DNA of 64,000 nt, from NCBI GenBank assembly GCA_028673005.1, contig CM054118.1, forward strand, positions 64,103,401 to 64,167,400, read 5' to 3'. Positions 21,813 to 34,750 of this stretch are shown here, in pieces. The stretch is from Tanypteryx hageni. Taxonomy: Eukaryota > Arthropoda > Insecta > Odonata > Petaluridae. Position 1 is the first letter of the stretch, and each line of letters opens with the position of its first letter. A program made the position numbers and the translations under genes. Under the pieces are notes generated by a model. That model was given only the letters and a program-made list of their open reading frames with translations. It was not told where the DNA came from and ran no database searches.

Positions 21813-22559
21813 TAGTAGAAGGTGCTTGCATTCTGCAAGCATATCATCTCACCTTAAAAAAACATTCATTTTTCAGACAGATATTTCATCATTACAAATA
21901 TTTTTTTAATTCTAAAGATTTCACCTCCGCAGCGATTTACGTTTTTCCCTTATGTAAAAATAATAGATTAAAACAATCCCCAAACTTTGCAATTTTAAGA
22001 ATTTTATACATTCTCCATTATGGGGTACTAATGCTACACGTTTCTGCCAAATTTTAAAGTTGTAGCACTTCTAGAAGTGAGAGAATATTTTTCTAATTGT
22101 TTAAATTTTAAACATTTTTAACGGTCGCCGCAATACATTTATGGAGAGATTCAAATGTTTATTTGTGCAAATGCACTACTTTGTAAATAACTTGAAAATT
22201 TCAGCTTCCTAGCTCGTCCCGTAGTACCTAAACAGTTATCTATTTGTTGAAACTTCAAGAATTTTTAATGGCAACACAAATTAAAATATCAAAATTTATA
22301 TAATCGCTATTTCGTTTTTTTACAAATCCTACCTCTAAAAAAATTTCAGAAAATACATAAACCTTGAAAATTTGTTTAAAAAATTGCGAATTTTTAGCGG
22401 CCGCATTGTTGCACTTTTTCAGGATTTTTGTTTTTTTAGTCGGTTTTGTACAAAATCCTACCTAAGAAAAAAATTTCGAATCTCCAGCTCATCTGGAAGT
22501 GCCTAAACATTAGTATCCTCCTATATGTTATATCCTCCTCTGTGAGGAACGTATATATA
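21811..22559. repeat. Diverged tandem duplication, unit A
   Basis: Begins ACTAGTAGAAGGTGC and ends near TATCCTCCTCTGTGAGGAACG. The same order of landmarks recurs in unit B: CATCTCACCTT, GAGATATTTCATCAT, ATGCCAAATTT, CTAATTGTTTAAATT, ACAAATCCTA, GCACTTTTT, ATCCTACCTAAG, AAACATTAGTATCCTCC. Inside each unit, shorter blocks of roughly 130-150 bp repeat again around AATTTCAGCT, CCTAAAC and TTTTTAACGG phrases. No coding. Confidence 0.75.
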
Positions 22560-23338
22560 ACTAGTAGATGGTGCATGCTGCAAGCATTTCATCTCACCTT
22601 GAAAAAACATTAATTTTTTTGAGAGATATTTCATCATGGGAAATATTTCTTTAATTCAAAAGATTTCTCCTCTGGACCGGTTTTCATTTTTTTATTATGG
22701 AACAATAATGCAGTAAAACAATTGCTGATTTTTGCAATTTTATGAATATTATACTTTTTCCACATTGGGTTAATAATGTCACACATTTATGCCAAATTTG
22801 AAATTTGTAGCAGATTTAGAAGTGAAATAACATTTATCTAATTGTTTAAATTTAAATAATTTTTAACTACCAAAATAACAATTTTATGGATAAATTGAAA
22901 TGTTTATTCGTTTAAATAGGCTAACCTCTAAATATTTTTAAAATTTCAGCTCCCTAACTTGAGGCGTAGTGTCTAAGCATCTACCAATTTGTTTAAACTT
23001 TAAGACTTTTTAACTGCCAAACAAATAAAAATATCAAAATTTCTATAATTTTTATTTCGTTTTTTACAAATCCTAACTCTAAAAAAATTTCAGCTCCGTA
23101 GCACATTAATACATAAACCTTGAAAATTTGTTTAAACAATTGCGAATTTTTAGCAGCCGCACTGTTGCACTTTTTTAAGATTTTAGTTTTTTCTAGTCAG
23201 TTTTGCACAAAATCCTACCTAAGTAAAAAATTTCGAATCTCCAGCTGTCCTGGAAGTGCCTAAACATTAGTATCCTCCTATATGTTATATGTATGTTATA
23301 TCCTCCTCCTCCTCTGTAAGAAACGTCGATATATAATG
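22560..23338. repeat. Diverged tandem duplication, unit B
   Basis: Head-to-tail copy of unit A, starting AACTAGTAGATGGTGC and ending with an expanded TCCTCC stretch. Both units start just after a TATATA run. Many substitutions separate them, so the duplication is old. Confidence 0.75.
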
Positions 23339-23339
23339 A

Positions 23340-24520
23340 TATTATAATTGCTCACAAATCAAGTAAACAACTCGGTTCAACTACCTAAGGAAGAATGAAC
23401 AATAAAGACCTATCTCTTAAAACTTAGAAGTCATTGATAGCTCTAAAATAATGAAGCAACTAAAAATGAAAAACTAAATTAGGATAAATTCGTTAGCTTT
23501 GTGAAATGCCTTTACACGCAAGTAAAAAAAACTCGTGAAAAGCAAAAAAAAATATTTTTATGTGTAAAAATTACGTTGAAACTTAAGTCTTAAAAGTCAG
23601 ATATTTCTACGAAATCGTAGCATCGTGAGAAACATAATGATTCATTTGACGAGAACTCTAAAGAAATAGAAGTGACGTCTAGCTCATAAGCGAAAGGGTT
23701 CATTTGGAAATTCAGCGTAATTAAATGCATCAGTTAGAGGAGGTATGCAATATGTTCAAAATCTCGATAAAGCAAGCGAACATACTTCTTGATGGACATG
23801 TAAAGCGCGTGTCAAACTCCTTTGAAAAATCGGACTAATATTTCTCAAAAGGGAAAGAGATGCACAAGTCAGGACAATACGGAAGAAGGCATATGTCGCC
23901 GAGAAGATGATTACTGGAGTGCTGAATCGGGATTAAGAGAGTCAGCAGAAAATCACGGAAGGTGAGCGGGAAATGATTTACCCTATGCGACTGGGCGTGG
24001 AAGAATACATGTAAAAGCTGAAGATAAAGAGAGACAAAGGAGAATACATAAATAAAATTCACCCTTTGAAGGTGGAAGATAATAGGCTTCTGTTGGCAAT
24101 GAGCCAAAGCTGTAACTCATAATTGGTTCTCAACTACTCTCCAGAGAGCTGTTATTACAAAAGAGAAAGACATCGAATGGCTATTAACCGCATCTCTTTC
24201 GTTCTTAGGTTGAACTTTTTGTTGTGTTCCACTTATTCTGTGCGTTGGCGACACTGTGTGGCCTTTTCTACTCTTTGGATATCACATCCTCTTTTTGCGA
24301 TTAATTGCCTAAGACAAAATAAAGACATAAAAGAAACATCGATATCACCTGTAGTGTGGAAAAAAGTCTTTCAAAAGTGTCTCTTTCAAATAATAAGACT
24401 ATGTACGAAGAAATAAGACGGCTTTCGAAAAAGGATGGGATTAAATTGACGGTGCTACGATAGATATACCGATAGAACGTAGAAAGAGATTGAATAATAA
24501 TCTCGATAAGCTGTTCACAA
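23340..24520. other. No gene recognised
   Basis: Short ORFs on both strands without family resemblance. Confidence 0.45.
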
Positions 24521-24539
24521 GCTGTCGTACGCATAGAAA

Positions 24540-24760
24540 AGCACCCAGAGCATGTAATAAGGCCAATGTTATCCAAATGCGCAAGAAAGGAGACAAGAAA
24601 GAACCGGAGACCTATTTAGCTGATGTTCATCAATTAAAGAGGTAATGAAGAAGTTCGTGACAAGTCGTATGTAAGGAAACCTCCACCCAGCGAAGAAGAT
24701 ACAGAAGAAGTTACCTATTCAAGAACTGGTCGTCGGCAGCAAAAAGAAAGCTAAGATTAA
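24540..24760 (+). pseudogene. Non-LTR retrotransposon reverse transcriptase fragment
   Basis: The frame reads NKANVIQMRKKGDKKEPETY, which corresponds to the conserved start of LINE reverse transcriptases (a W-x-x-A-x-I-x-x-I-x-KKG-D-x-x-x-x-x-x-NYRPI pattern). A frameshift then leads to VMKKFVTSRM and LHPAKKIQ, matching the I-x-x-R-L region that follows. Several stops interrupt it, and the motif A and YADD regions are not visible. Confidence 0.6.
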
Positions 24761-24769
24761 GATGCACCT

Positions 24770-25855
24770 CTAGTAAAACGAAATAGGTTTTAACAAGTAC
24801 GCGGATTTGCTTCGGCTATTCACTATCAACGGACAGAAACAACGTTAAGAAGCGAAGGGGAGATGAGATTGAACGAAATCTTAGGAAATAATGCGACGCT
24901 GAAAGATAACCTACGTCTTTGCATAAAGTATTTAGTGCCAGGCTAGTGAATTTCACCTGCTGTCACTCACTTAGACATTAATTGAGAGAACCATCCAGAA
25001 GATCTGAGAGACCGAAAGAAGGTCGGAGGAATGCATGCTGGCAATTCTGAAGTTTGAAGGAATCGAATGTGAGATAGCCCTCGTACAGGAGCCAGTGATG
25101 ATATTGAAAAAGCGAGGAACTTGCTATGGCGAGACCGATTGATAGAAAAAGTAACATTGATGTATGGAGGAGTGGTCATTCAGAGTTTATACAGATATAA
25201 ATGCATTATAAAATTCATAAAAAGTGAGTCAAATAACTACCGTTATACATTTGTTCTGTGCGTTAATCTGAATTAAATATCTCATGAGTTTCTTTGTTTA
25301 ATCCTAGATTAAAAATTATTCTGCCAATTTAAGTGGTATATGGATGATCAGTTATATTTTAACTTTCGACAGCAGACTATTTTTACAATTCCAACTAATT
25401 ATATCCCTCCATCGCGCAACTGAGAAGCATGTTTATTTTAAACCTTTGTGTCGGGTGGCAAACAAGCAATCCTCTAAAACCAACAGATTGGTTTTCGCAA
25501 AATCATTCCCGACATTCCGGAGAATTCGCAAATGATTTAAAAGTCATCGCGTTACACGCAAAGAAGCAGCGCGTTTTTACCGTCAACCATCCGACGCTAA
25601 TTTAAGCTAAAATACAGCAATAATAAAAAAGTTACGTAGCCAGTCCCGTTCCCATCTGAATTATATAGGCGCAACATACACGATCTCACGATATATCTCC
25701 ATTTACGACCCACCGAGAGTATGGAGCCGGCGGATAAAATGTCCAATCGCTTCGAATCGATTTGTTCATTACATCACTTAATAGAACAGGTAAGGGCGGA
25801 ACCCAGGCAGAGAGCCATGGAGAGAGATAAAATATTAGTTAAGAACAGGGAAAGA
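24770..25855. other. No gene recognised
   Basis: May include further decayed LINE sequence at its left end. Otherwise nothing identified. Confidence 0.4.
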
Positions 25856-25859
25856 AATA

Positions 25860-27440
25860 AAAACGGGAGGGGAAGGAGAGGGAGTGGGGAATGATAAAGA
25901 AAGGGGCAGGTGGAGATATCGCGAAGACGAAGGGGGAAGATGGGATGGAAGGGGAGGGAGAGGAGTGGGAGAGAGAGGAGTAGGAGGGAGAGGAGCGGGA
26001 GGGAGAGGAGGGGAAGGGAGAGGAGTGGGAGGGAGAGAAGTGGGAGGGAGAGGAGAGGGAGGGAGAGGAGTGGGAGGGAGAGGAGTGGGAGGTAGAGAGG
26101 GAGAATGCTAAGGCGAGGGATGTGATAGGAATGGAGAGAAGGAAAGGATAAAGAGGAAACTGAAGAGAAATGAAGTACAATAATAAAAGGCAAAAAGGAA
26201 GAAATGAGTGGGAGAGAGGAAAAAGATCGGAAATTGAAGGGTTAAGAGATGAATATGTGAAACAGGAGTGGGGTAGAGACGGAAAAGGAGAGAGACGAAA
26301 TAAATTGAAGGGCGGAGAAGGCTGGATAAAGAAGACGGAGGGAGAAGCAGAGGGGATTGAGTGAGAGGTGATTGAATTGGGAGATACAAATAAGTGAGTA
26401 AGAGGAGGGGGATGATGAAGAGGGAGAGAGAAGTGGAGGAGGGAGGAAAAATAGAAGGGTGAGAGGTAAGAGGAGAGGAAGAAATACGTAGGGAAAGAGA
26501 GGAGGGAGAGAGGAAAGAGAGGAGAGAGGAAGGATGGAGAGAGGGAGGGAAAGAGGTAGAGAGGTAGGGAAAGAGGGAGGAAGGTGTGGAGAGAGGAAGG
26601 GAGAGGGAAAAGTAGAGGTAGGGTGAGGAATAGAGAGAGGGGAAGGGAAAGAGGGAGGGACAGACAGACAGACAGACAAACGACTTTATTAGGGCGAAAT
26701 TGAGACTAAAGGGAGGGAGAGAGAGAGAGGGAGAGAGGGAGGGGGAGAAAGAGGAAGAGAGGGAAGGAAAGAGGGCGGGAGGGAGAGAAGGGAGGAGAGA
26801 GGGAGGGTAAGAGGTAGAGAGGGAGGGTAAGAGGTAGAGAGGGAGGGAAAGGGGTAGAGAGGGAGGGAAAGAGGGGGAGAGAGAGGAAGGGAGAGAGGAA
26901 GGGAGAGAGGAAGGGAGAGAGGAAGGGAGAGAGGAAGGGAGAGAGGAAGGGAGTAGAGAGGGAGGGAGAGAGGGAGGGAGAGAGGGAGGTAGAGAGGGAG
27001 GGAGAGAGGGAGAGAGGGAGGGAGTAAGGGAGGGAGAGAGGGAGGAAGATGAATGAAAAAAAAGAGAGGGAGGGAGGGAAAGAGGAAGAGAGAGTGGGAG
27101 AGAGGGAGAGAAGAGTGGAGAGAGGGAGGGAGGAAGAGAAGGATGGAGAGAGAGCGGGAATGAGTTAGAGAGGGAAAGAGGTAGAGAGAGAGAGAGGAAG
27201 GGATGGAGAGAGGAAGGGAGAGAGGGATGGAGAGAGAGGGAGGGAAAGAGGGAGGAAGAGAGAGAGAGGAAGAGATGGAGAGAGGATGAGAGAGAGGGAG
27301 AGAATGATGGAGAGAGGGAGGAAGGGAGAAAGGATAGAGAGAGGGAGGGAGAGGGATGGAGAGAGAGAGAGAGAGGGAGAGAATGAGGGATAGGGATGGA
27401 GAGAGAGGGGGAGGGAAAGGAGAGGGAAGGGCGATAGAGT
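25860..27440. repeat. 1.6 kb polypurine/polypyrimidine tract with minisatellites
   Basis: Almost pure A/G on the plus strand. Sub-arrays: a 15-bp unit GGGAGGGAGAGGAGT (about 25960-26095), a unit of about 24 bp ending AAGAGGTAGA (about 26810-26870), and a 12-bp unit GAGAGAGGAAGG (about 26880-26950). The 451-residue and 305-residue minus-strand frames (SLPLL, PPSL repeats) are translations of this tract. Confidence 0.9.
26659..26708 (+). repeat. Retroelement 3' tail inside the purine tract
   Basis: (GACA)n then CAAACGACTTTATTAGGG and CGAAATTGAGACTA, the same 50 bp as at 2956-3010. It is the only non-purine island in about 1 kb. Confidence 0.75.
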
Positions 27441-27639
27441 GGAGTAACCCCTCTAATGCGCATCGGGATCGCTCTCGCATGTGTACCTTCGCTGTCAATT
27501 GACTCTCATGACGGAATCGGTTGATCTTTTTTCTTTTTCTTTTTATCGAACAGCCCTCGGTTCGAATCCTTCGGCTGGGATTAAAGTTTTTGACTTTTAT
27601 GACCATTCATCATCGTTAATCTGCTCAACGCATGCATCC

Positions 27640-27735
27640 TGGAACTGGCAGTCATAAATAGCTCTATGACCTCGTAAAGTCGATGGAGAAAGAGGTTTCC
27701 AGGTTCGAACCTTGCCTCCGGTAGAGGGCTGCGTC
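27640..27735 (+). repeat. tRNA-like Pol III box pair, possible SINE head
   Basis: AATAGCTCTATGACC resembles an A box and CAGGTTCGAACCTTG contains a B box about 50 bases further on. Another B-box match, GGTTCGAATCC, lies at about 27551. No full cloverleaf could be drawn. Confidence 0.35.
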
Positions 27736-28361
27736 TGTCTCTTTTGTTTGGATTTATTTGCTTCCGGTCTTGGACACGGATTGGAGCAACTTATATTGCT
27801 GAAACCAAGCGGTTTGACTCCATGAGTGACAAAATTTTGTGTGAATATTTCAAAGTAGTACCTTACAAAGTATAACATAGGTGACACATTAAAAATATTC
27901 CATTTTATTATAATATTACATTCACGGGACGAGTGATACATGGTATGCATAACGGTGACACTCTGGGTCATGGACGAACGTAAAGTGAGGAATTCATTGA
28001 AAAATCATTTTGACTTCTGGAATAGATTTTTACAGCTGTCACTTAAAGGGTGAAATCAGACAAATCGTCCAAACCGAGCCATTTAAGCTGGTGTGTTTCC
28101 ATGGAAAAATAAAGATATAAAATATATAATATTAGGCCAAACAAAATTATTTGAATTTTAATCAATAATCATTCAAAAAAATATTCATAGCATAGATCAC
28201 CCTAACATATTCTGGAAAAGATCATTCATTTTTTACTCGATTCACATTATTTGGAGCGCAATGATAAATGTTAGTATAAAACATCCTCTGATAAAAGAGT
28301 ACGATGTGCTTAAATAAAAACATCGTTTCTAAGAACGGGTCACCATGGGACATATAGAAAG

Positions 28362-28640
28362 CAACGAAGGAGACGCAACGGATAGCGTTGGCATTGTTTC
28401 CTCTCAGAGATCAGGGGTTCGAATTCCAGTCATGGCCACTACTTCTAACTTCCCTCCAATTCACGCAATCGATAATAAATAGGCCCTAAAAATCTTCGGC
28501 CTTCGGAAAGGGACTAATAAACCTTGTGACACCATTTGGGTGGATTTCGTTGCGAGAACCGGCTAATATGGGGAAAAAGATTTACCTCCCGCCATCTGCT
28601 TGGTAGAGGGAATGAATGAATGAAACCGACCTTGACATTA
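28362..28640 (+). repeat. tRNA-derived SINE
   Basis: GACGCAACGGATAGCG (A box, like the GCGCAATGGATAGCG of arginine tRNAs) and GGGGTTCGAATTCC (B box, about 28409) are spaced as in a tRNA. An unrelated body of about 200 bp follows, ending in GAATGAATGAATG, a short tandem tail typical of SINEs. The anticodon arm is no longer tRNA-like, so this is a retroposon and not a gene. Confidence 0.65.
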
Positions 28641-28649
28641 TACATACAT

Positions 28650-31600
28650 ACAGAGTATATTAATGTCTAAATCTGAAAGGGAATTGGCTGCAGTCCGCGC
28701 ATTGACTTATGTGATGCACAATTAAGGGTAGGGGTGATTTAGTTTCGGAAATGCTTCAGAATTCAAAAGTATCGTTTTGCTCTTGTTTGAGAATTATTAT
28801 ACTTATTACTCGATATATCCAAACGCTAGTAACCTCACCCGCAGAAATAATGTCACTGCCAAATGATGCGCATGAAACTCGGACATTTTTTTCATAATTT
28901 GCGATTAAGATAAGGGGAATTTTAATTACTCTAATATGCAATGTTGCTATGAGTGAGAGTCCAAATAAGCAATAACGCGCATCCTTCTCTAAATCCTCAT
29001 TTTGTTGATAGCAATAAAATGTCTATTTTCTTAAGAGCGTATGGAAAGAAGATGGTTGGTGAAAATCTCGTTGAGAATGACAGAACGATTTATATAATAT
29101 TAAAAAATAAAAAAAACGAATGTAATATCGTGCGAAAATTAAGTAACAATGCGACAATATGATTTGATGTTCTAAACTTCAGAGCCTCACCTTATTTAAA
29201 GTCAATGATAAATTTCGGCTGAAAATATTAAAAATCTACCACGTAATTTTTTAAAAGGTACTCAATAATTTCATCTTTGTCTCTGTGGTTAGCTGGGTTT
29301 AAAAGCGCATCAGATTCGTCATGCTAAGCTCGCAGTATTAACTCTGCTCTTAAATTTCTCAATTTTTTGTCGGTAAGCACAAATAAACTTTTGCGTAGTA
29401 TATTAACGTGATTAGCACACACAAACGTGAATTAACATTCCTTTGTTTGATTAATCAACTTCACCTGCTCGCCAAAAGGAAATATCGGGTAATTTTTATA
29501 TCAAGTCTTGTTGATTGTGTTACCAACTCTGTTTTCCCTTCACCAAGTAGCATTAGTGGGAGTGTGTGAGGAGAAATCGTTACGTATGCATTATAGAACT
29601 TCGGACGGAGGCAGTTGGCAGACTGATGAACAACTTTCCAAATCGCCCTTTGAAAATAAGCCGCGGCGAACGTTTCGAAACGTCGCTCATTTTATTCGCG
29701 CGGCGATCATTATTCTTTTATTTTTCGCTCGGCGCCCAAAATTGCGACCATCTTTTTGCTCTCGCATTCGACTTTCGCTCGAACCCGAAAAAATGAAAAA
29801 CATCATCTCGAGAGGTGAATGGACAGTATGGGGTACAGATAGATGAAAATAGAATGCATTTTTAATTCATCTGTAAGTTCAATTGTGAATTGGCAACTAA
29901 ATATCAAATATTATATCGTTGGGGAGTAGAGCGTCAGCCGTCTATTGACTAATGAGATCGATATAAGGTTTTCATCAATTTCAAAATAAATTTTATGCTA
30001 ATTACAGAAATTAAAATATCAAAATGAGACTTAAAACGTAGAGAGTAACTAAGGGTGAAAAAGACTCCATTTAAATCTTAAACTTGTTGACGCTAAAATT
30101 GCCTCATATAAAGTATTTTTAAGATTATTTATTACACTACTTGATAATTTCGATCTCTAAAATTCTTCTGCATTCTTCCTTGCATACTCAATTTTTCAAT
30201 ATATTTTCTCGGACTTTATGTCACTGTTAGTTTATATGCATTAATTTTTGTATTTTTACCCTCATAATACATCAATTCTAGTTCTTTCATTTCGTGTATT
30301 CAAATACCCAAATGATTAATATTTCTCTAAGTATCAATGAGAAAGGGAAGAAAAGCAGTGTGAAAGTAAATAAAGTACTGCGAGTGATGCCCGTGCAAAT
30401 TTACACAGTAAATATTAGTAGCAAGTCATCAAAGTAATCATTATTTCAGCGAATACGTTTCGCTTCAAGACTTAAACACTTACTGTTAGTCAGGGGGTGA
30501 ATGAATCAAAGAAATCACCTACCTTGGTTTTATTTTTACAAAGGGTTGCATAGACCTGCCAAATGTTCCAGATCAACCAAATGGGGATACGAAAATAAAC
30601 TCGATACTGAAGAAACTTACCTGCAATAGAAATAACATTCATTTAGATAAAAACTGTAATTTTTTATTATGACATACATAGAGAATGGAAGGTATTTATG
30701 GAATTTGAAATGGAAGCGGCAAAATAAATAAGATGATCTGAAATAACAACAAATTCTTTTCCCATGTAAAATAACATCATGTCATAAAAAAATTTATAGT
30801 TATAACATTATCGAATAACCTATGGTCCCGTAAGATTAATAAAACAAAAAAATGGATAAAAATTTATCCAGACCATTAAAAAAATGCCTCGCGATGTATC
30901 GAAGTGAGGACACAAACTTACCTTTCACTCGTGATTGCGTAATTTAAAAATTACAAATAAATGTTTTTAAATGCCCTCACTGTGTCGACATAGCTCAGGT
31001 GCATTTATGTCCTGCAAGAACAAGCTGGTGGAAGTGCTCCTTCGTAAAAATGTCTAATTTAAAACCGTCGAGCTGAAAATGCCAAAGAAGTACGAGCGGG
31101 GATATATCTCGATAATACAAAAGTTAATAAGCAGTATATTTAAATAACTGCGCATTTTATTGTTCAGTGATAGCAATTAACAGAGAAAACGACTCACGGA
31201 TCATGCCCGCACGTGACATACTGTCCTTAAAACGGTCTGCAACATTTTTTTAAATAATTGCTGCTTTTTACGAACCTTTTGGTGTGTCTTATCGTGACTG
31301 CGTTCGCTTAAATTTACGATTGTGTTGTAATTCGATTGGGATTGGAGAATTGCCTTTCTAAATTTCGTCACTTTTCAAAATGACGTGAACGGAAGATACG
31401 ACCGATTAAACGACAACTGCTTCAGGAGATAAGGAAAAACAGAGCGATGGGAAATGACTAGATGCCAGCGAATTTGGCATAAGCAGAGAAGACCCACAGT
31501 CGAATTAATGTGATGGATATAGGTATTATAAAACCGGTTTACAAATCCACCATTACGGTGCTAACATTGAGGACGATAATTGAGAAACTACGAGATTTTA

Positions 31601-33280
31601 ATAAAATCAATTCGTTTTTAGGCCTATTTTTAAGTAAGCAACGATTTAACGCCGAGGACAGATTTTCGTAGGAATAACTCCTACCAGAATAATTTTCGTA
31701 ATCGTAATTTAATTGGCGTTTGATTGGCGTAAAATTTTAAGGCTTTAGAGGCAATCTCTGCCATATTTTTTTCATAATAGGGTAGAAAAGAGGAGAAAAA
31801 TAAGGTTTAGGGAAGAAGGTGGGCGTGGCTGCGTCTCCAATGGGTCTCTCCTTTTAAAGACTTATTCCCATCATTCCTTGTTCGTATGGATCCCTTACAA
31901 AAGATTACTATCTAATGGAAACGTAGTATGTGGAACTATGAAGATTTACATTTATGATAGAAAAAATCGTGTTATTACTGCTAATCAATGAAATTAAGAC
32001 ACTTATATGGGCATAATATTTTTGTTTTACGTTTCATCTTTTCTAAGGAAATAATATTGCATAATTTTTTTATAATTCATTCATGGATTCGACAAAACCG
32101 TAAGGATAAATGTAATTTATAGCACAGTAATCGTTTATTATTCACGCGCTTTATACTTTAATTGCAGATTATTTGGGGATAACTATTATATAAATATCAA
32201 CACGTTTATGATGAAAACACCTTTAAGCTTCTAACATATCGCAAAATTAGTCACACGTTTTCGAAGATACCCATAATAATTAGTTCAACGAAATAAATGG
32301 TTTTTTAAAAGGTAATGCAAATTTTGTTGCTTCGGAATAACCATTGACGCTGAATTTCCTTTGCCCCAGAAAGTCTATAGATACATTGGTGATCAGAACC
32401 ACTGAATTACACACATTTCTCCAATTTCATTTGCAGAATGGAACGCAAGAACATCAATGAAAAATTATTTAAATATTACCAAAGTTCTTTGATTATTTTT
32501 CACCTGCGCTTGTGATTGCTTTTAAATTGTTTGTTTACTGCTTAATGTTGATATAATACTCCCATATTCAAAATCAATTTATTTTTGGAGGACTCTTGCT
32601 TTTTATTCGCTTTGCTATTTTTAGGCTTCACCATTGATGAGCAAGAATACATTCTTCAAGTTAAAAATGGCACGAAGTAAAGAGAAAAACAATCAACAAA
32701 AAGGAAAAAATATACCCGCAGATAATCTAGGCTACTATTATATGAATTGATTACTTCATGCAGAATGGGAACAACATTTTACAAAATATGTTTAGTATAA
32801 CATGTTTCACGCAATGTACCAAAACAAATGAGACGAAGAGAAAGGCATTAACAGATGCAACACTGAGGTGGAAATATTTGAAATCGTTCGGTAAACGCTC
32901 TTTTACGTTCCGCAAAGTAATACGATCGCTGAAACTCCCGAGAAAAAAAAAACGCGCATCCTCTCATCCAACCTGCCATTCTAATTGCAACGTCATAAAA
33001 ACACAACCAAAGCACTAATAAAAGCCGTCGATAGCTTCATTAAATTCTTCGAATATTTAGACTTTTAATGCTCAGTTTTCCTACCGTTATTTGTCAGTCC
33101 GCACACCTCGAGATAATTGGTGCGGGAGATTAATTTTTCCGAGAAACTGGTTCAAAAATCGACCGCCCAATTCTCACACGTCGCGAAAGAGCGACCGAGA
33201 GCGTAATCTGTTATTAATGTCAGATATTACGTGCATACCATTGCATTATGAACGACAGCGCAGAGTTCCACCGCAAAGAG
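28650..33280. other. No gene recognised
   Basis: The longest quiet interval of the window. AT-rich with only short frames (up to 112 codons at 29508) that show no domain. Confidence 0.5.
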
Positions 33281-33295
33281 TTATGCTATGATGTA

Positions 33296-33680
33296 TAGTA
33301 GGCGGTAGGAGGGAGTGGGGAGGATACCGACGAAGAGGAGAATTAGAGAGAGAAAGGATGGAGATGGACGGTTTGGGTGGCGGGGAAAGAAAGGGAGTGG
33401 AGGTAAAATGGGGTAGAAGGAGGAGGTAGAAGATAAAGGATGGGATTTGAGGAGGAAGGAGAGGTTGAAGGGAGAGGAGAAAGGAGGTATCAAAGAAAGG
33501 AGGGAGCGACGACAGGCGGGAGTGGGATGAATTGGCCTCGAAAGAGTCGGCCACTGTATTGAGAGGGGTTGGGGAATCGAGGTCAAGGTAAGAGATTGGC
33601 CATAGGAGGTGGAATGGGAGAAGGGGAGGGAGAGAGAATGGGAGGAGGAAGAGTGAAAGGGCGGAGAGGAGATGTGGTGA
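33296..33680. repeat. Polypurine tract
   Basis: GA-rich on the plus strand; the minus-strand Ser/Pro-rich frame is a composition artefact. Confidence 0.7.
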
Positions 33681-33684
33681 AAAG

Positions 33685-34745
33685 ACCGCGGAGGAGCGTG
33701 AAAAGTATCCGAAACAAATGGAACGCCGTTACTACAAATATCAATCACAATACGTGCCAGAAATTTTTAATATTGCACGAATGAAAAATTCTCGTTGCAT
33801 ACACTAAAACTTTAATTACTGCGCGAACAATATATGATATTTTAATCTGCCGCAGGAAATATACTCATCGGTCCTGCTAAACTGGTTTCTATCGCAATTA
33901 ATTTTTCATAACCAACTCATTGTTTGCATCGATATATTCAATCGCATTATCAATTACGCTGGTAACAAAGAGAGAAAAAGTAACCATAATGCTTCATACA
34001 TTCCTTCTCTTAAGTCAAATATATCGCTGTCGCAATTCCAATATTAGTTAGTTAATCTCGCGTAAAATTACGCAGTAAATCGCGGGTGAAAACCCGAATT
34101 AATAACGCCAAATTTGGGCGAAAACGTGTTTGTTTATTTTGTGAAACACGTTCTGAAGTCATGGTTTCACAAGAATTAAATTGAGAATGGATTGCAATAT
34201 TTAAAATGTCAACAAACCGATGCTATAAGTTCCCTCGAGCTCTGTAAGAACTTTAGAGTCCAGTCACAGGATCTATGAGGACAGCGCTCATGTATGAAAA
34301 CAATCCTAGTCTTCTAATAATGAAACAACGCTGAGATAAAAAGTGTTAGACTAAGTTAAAATATCAATTGTGCATTTATGCTCTAGCAAAACAGTTATTA
34401 CCTAATTATATTTGCCTTAACTTACACTTTTAACCTGCAATTTTGAAATCTTACATGCGTAGTCTACGGAATAATAATCCGTTAGTCAACGATTACATAA
34501 CTGTAAACTGTGAGTTTTATAACAGAATGCGTTTAAAAACAATCATTATGAAGATAGAGATAGAAATTCTATCGTTTTCTTATTGTAAATTTAATTCCGA
34601 ATCTAATTATGGATGAATAAACATTCTGAACAATCAAAAAATACCTTAAAAGTTTGAAAAACTTTTAAATTTCTTTTTTGTATTAAACCTATATCTTCCT
34701 ACCTTATATATACAACGTCATATTTCGGCTTCTATTGAATAAAAA
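33685..34745. other. No gene recognised
   Basis: AT-rich, nothing identified. Confidence 0.5.
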
Positions 34746-34750
34746 TCTTA

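Noticed and set aside
21811..23338. CRISPR-like or satellite array
   Set aside because: Only two diverged long units; repeats are not short and regular, and the genome is eukaryotic.
26108..27463. 451-residue open frame on the minus strand
   Set aside because: Entirely Ser/Pro/Leu repeats translated from the polypurine tract; no domain and same-size frames in other phases.
27545..27575. tRNA gene at the GGTTCGAATCC match
   Set aside because: No pairing T stem, acceptor or A box at the right distance.
26689..27606. 305-residue open frame on the minus strand
   Set aside because: Same simple-sequence artefact in a second frame.
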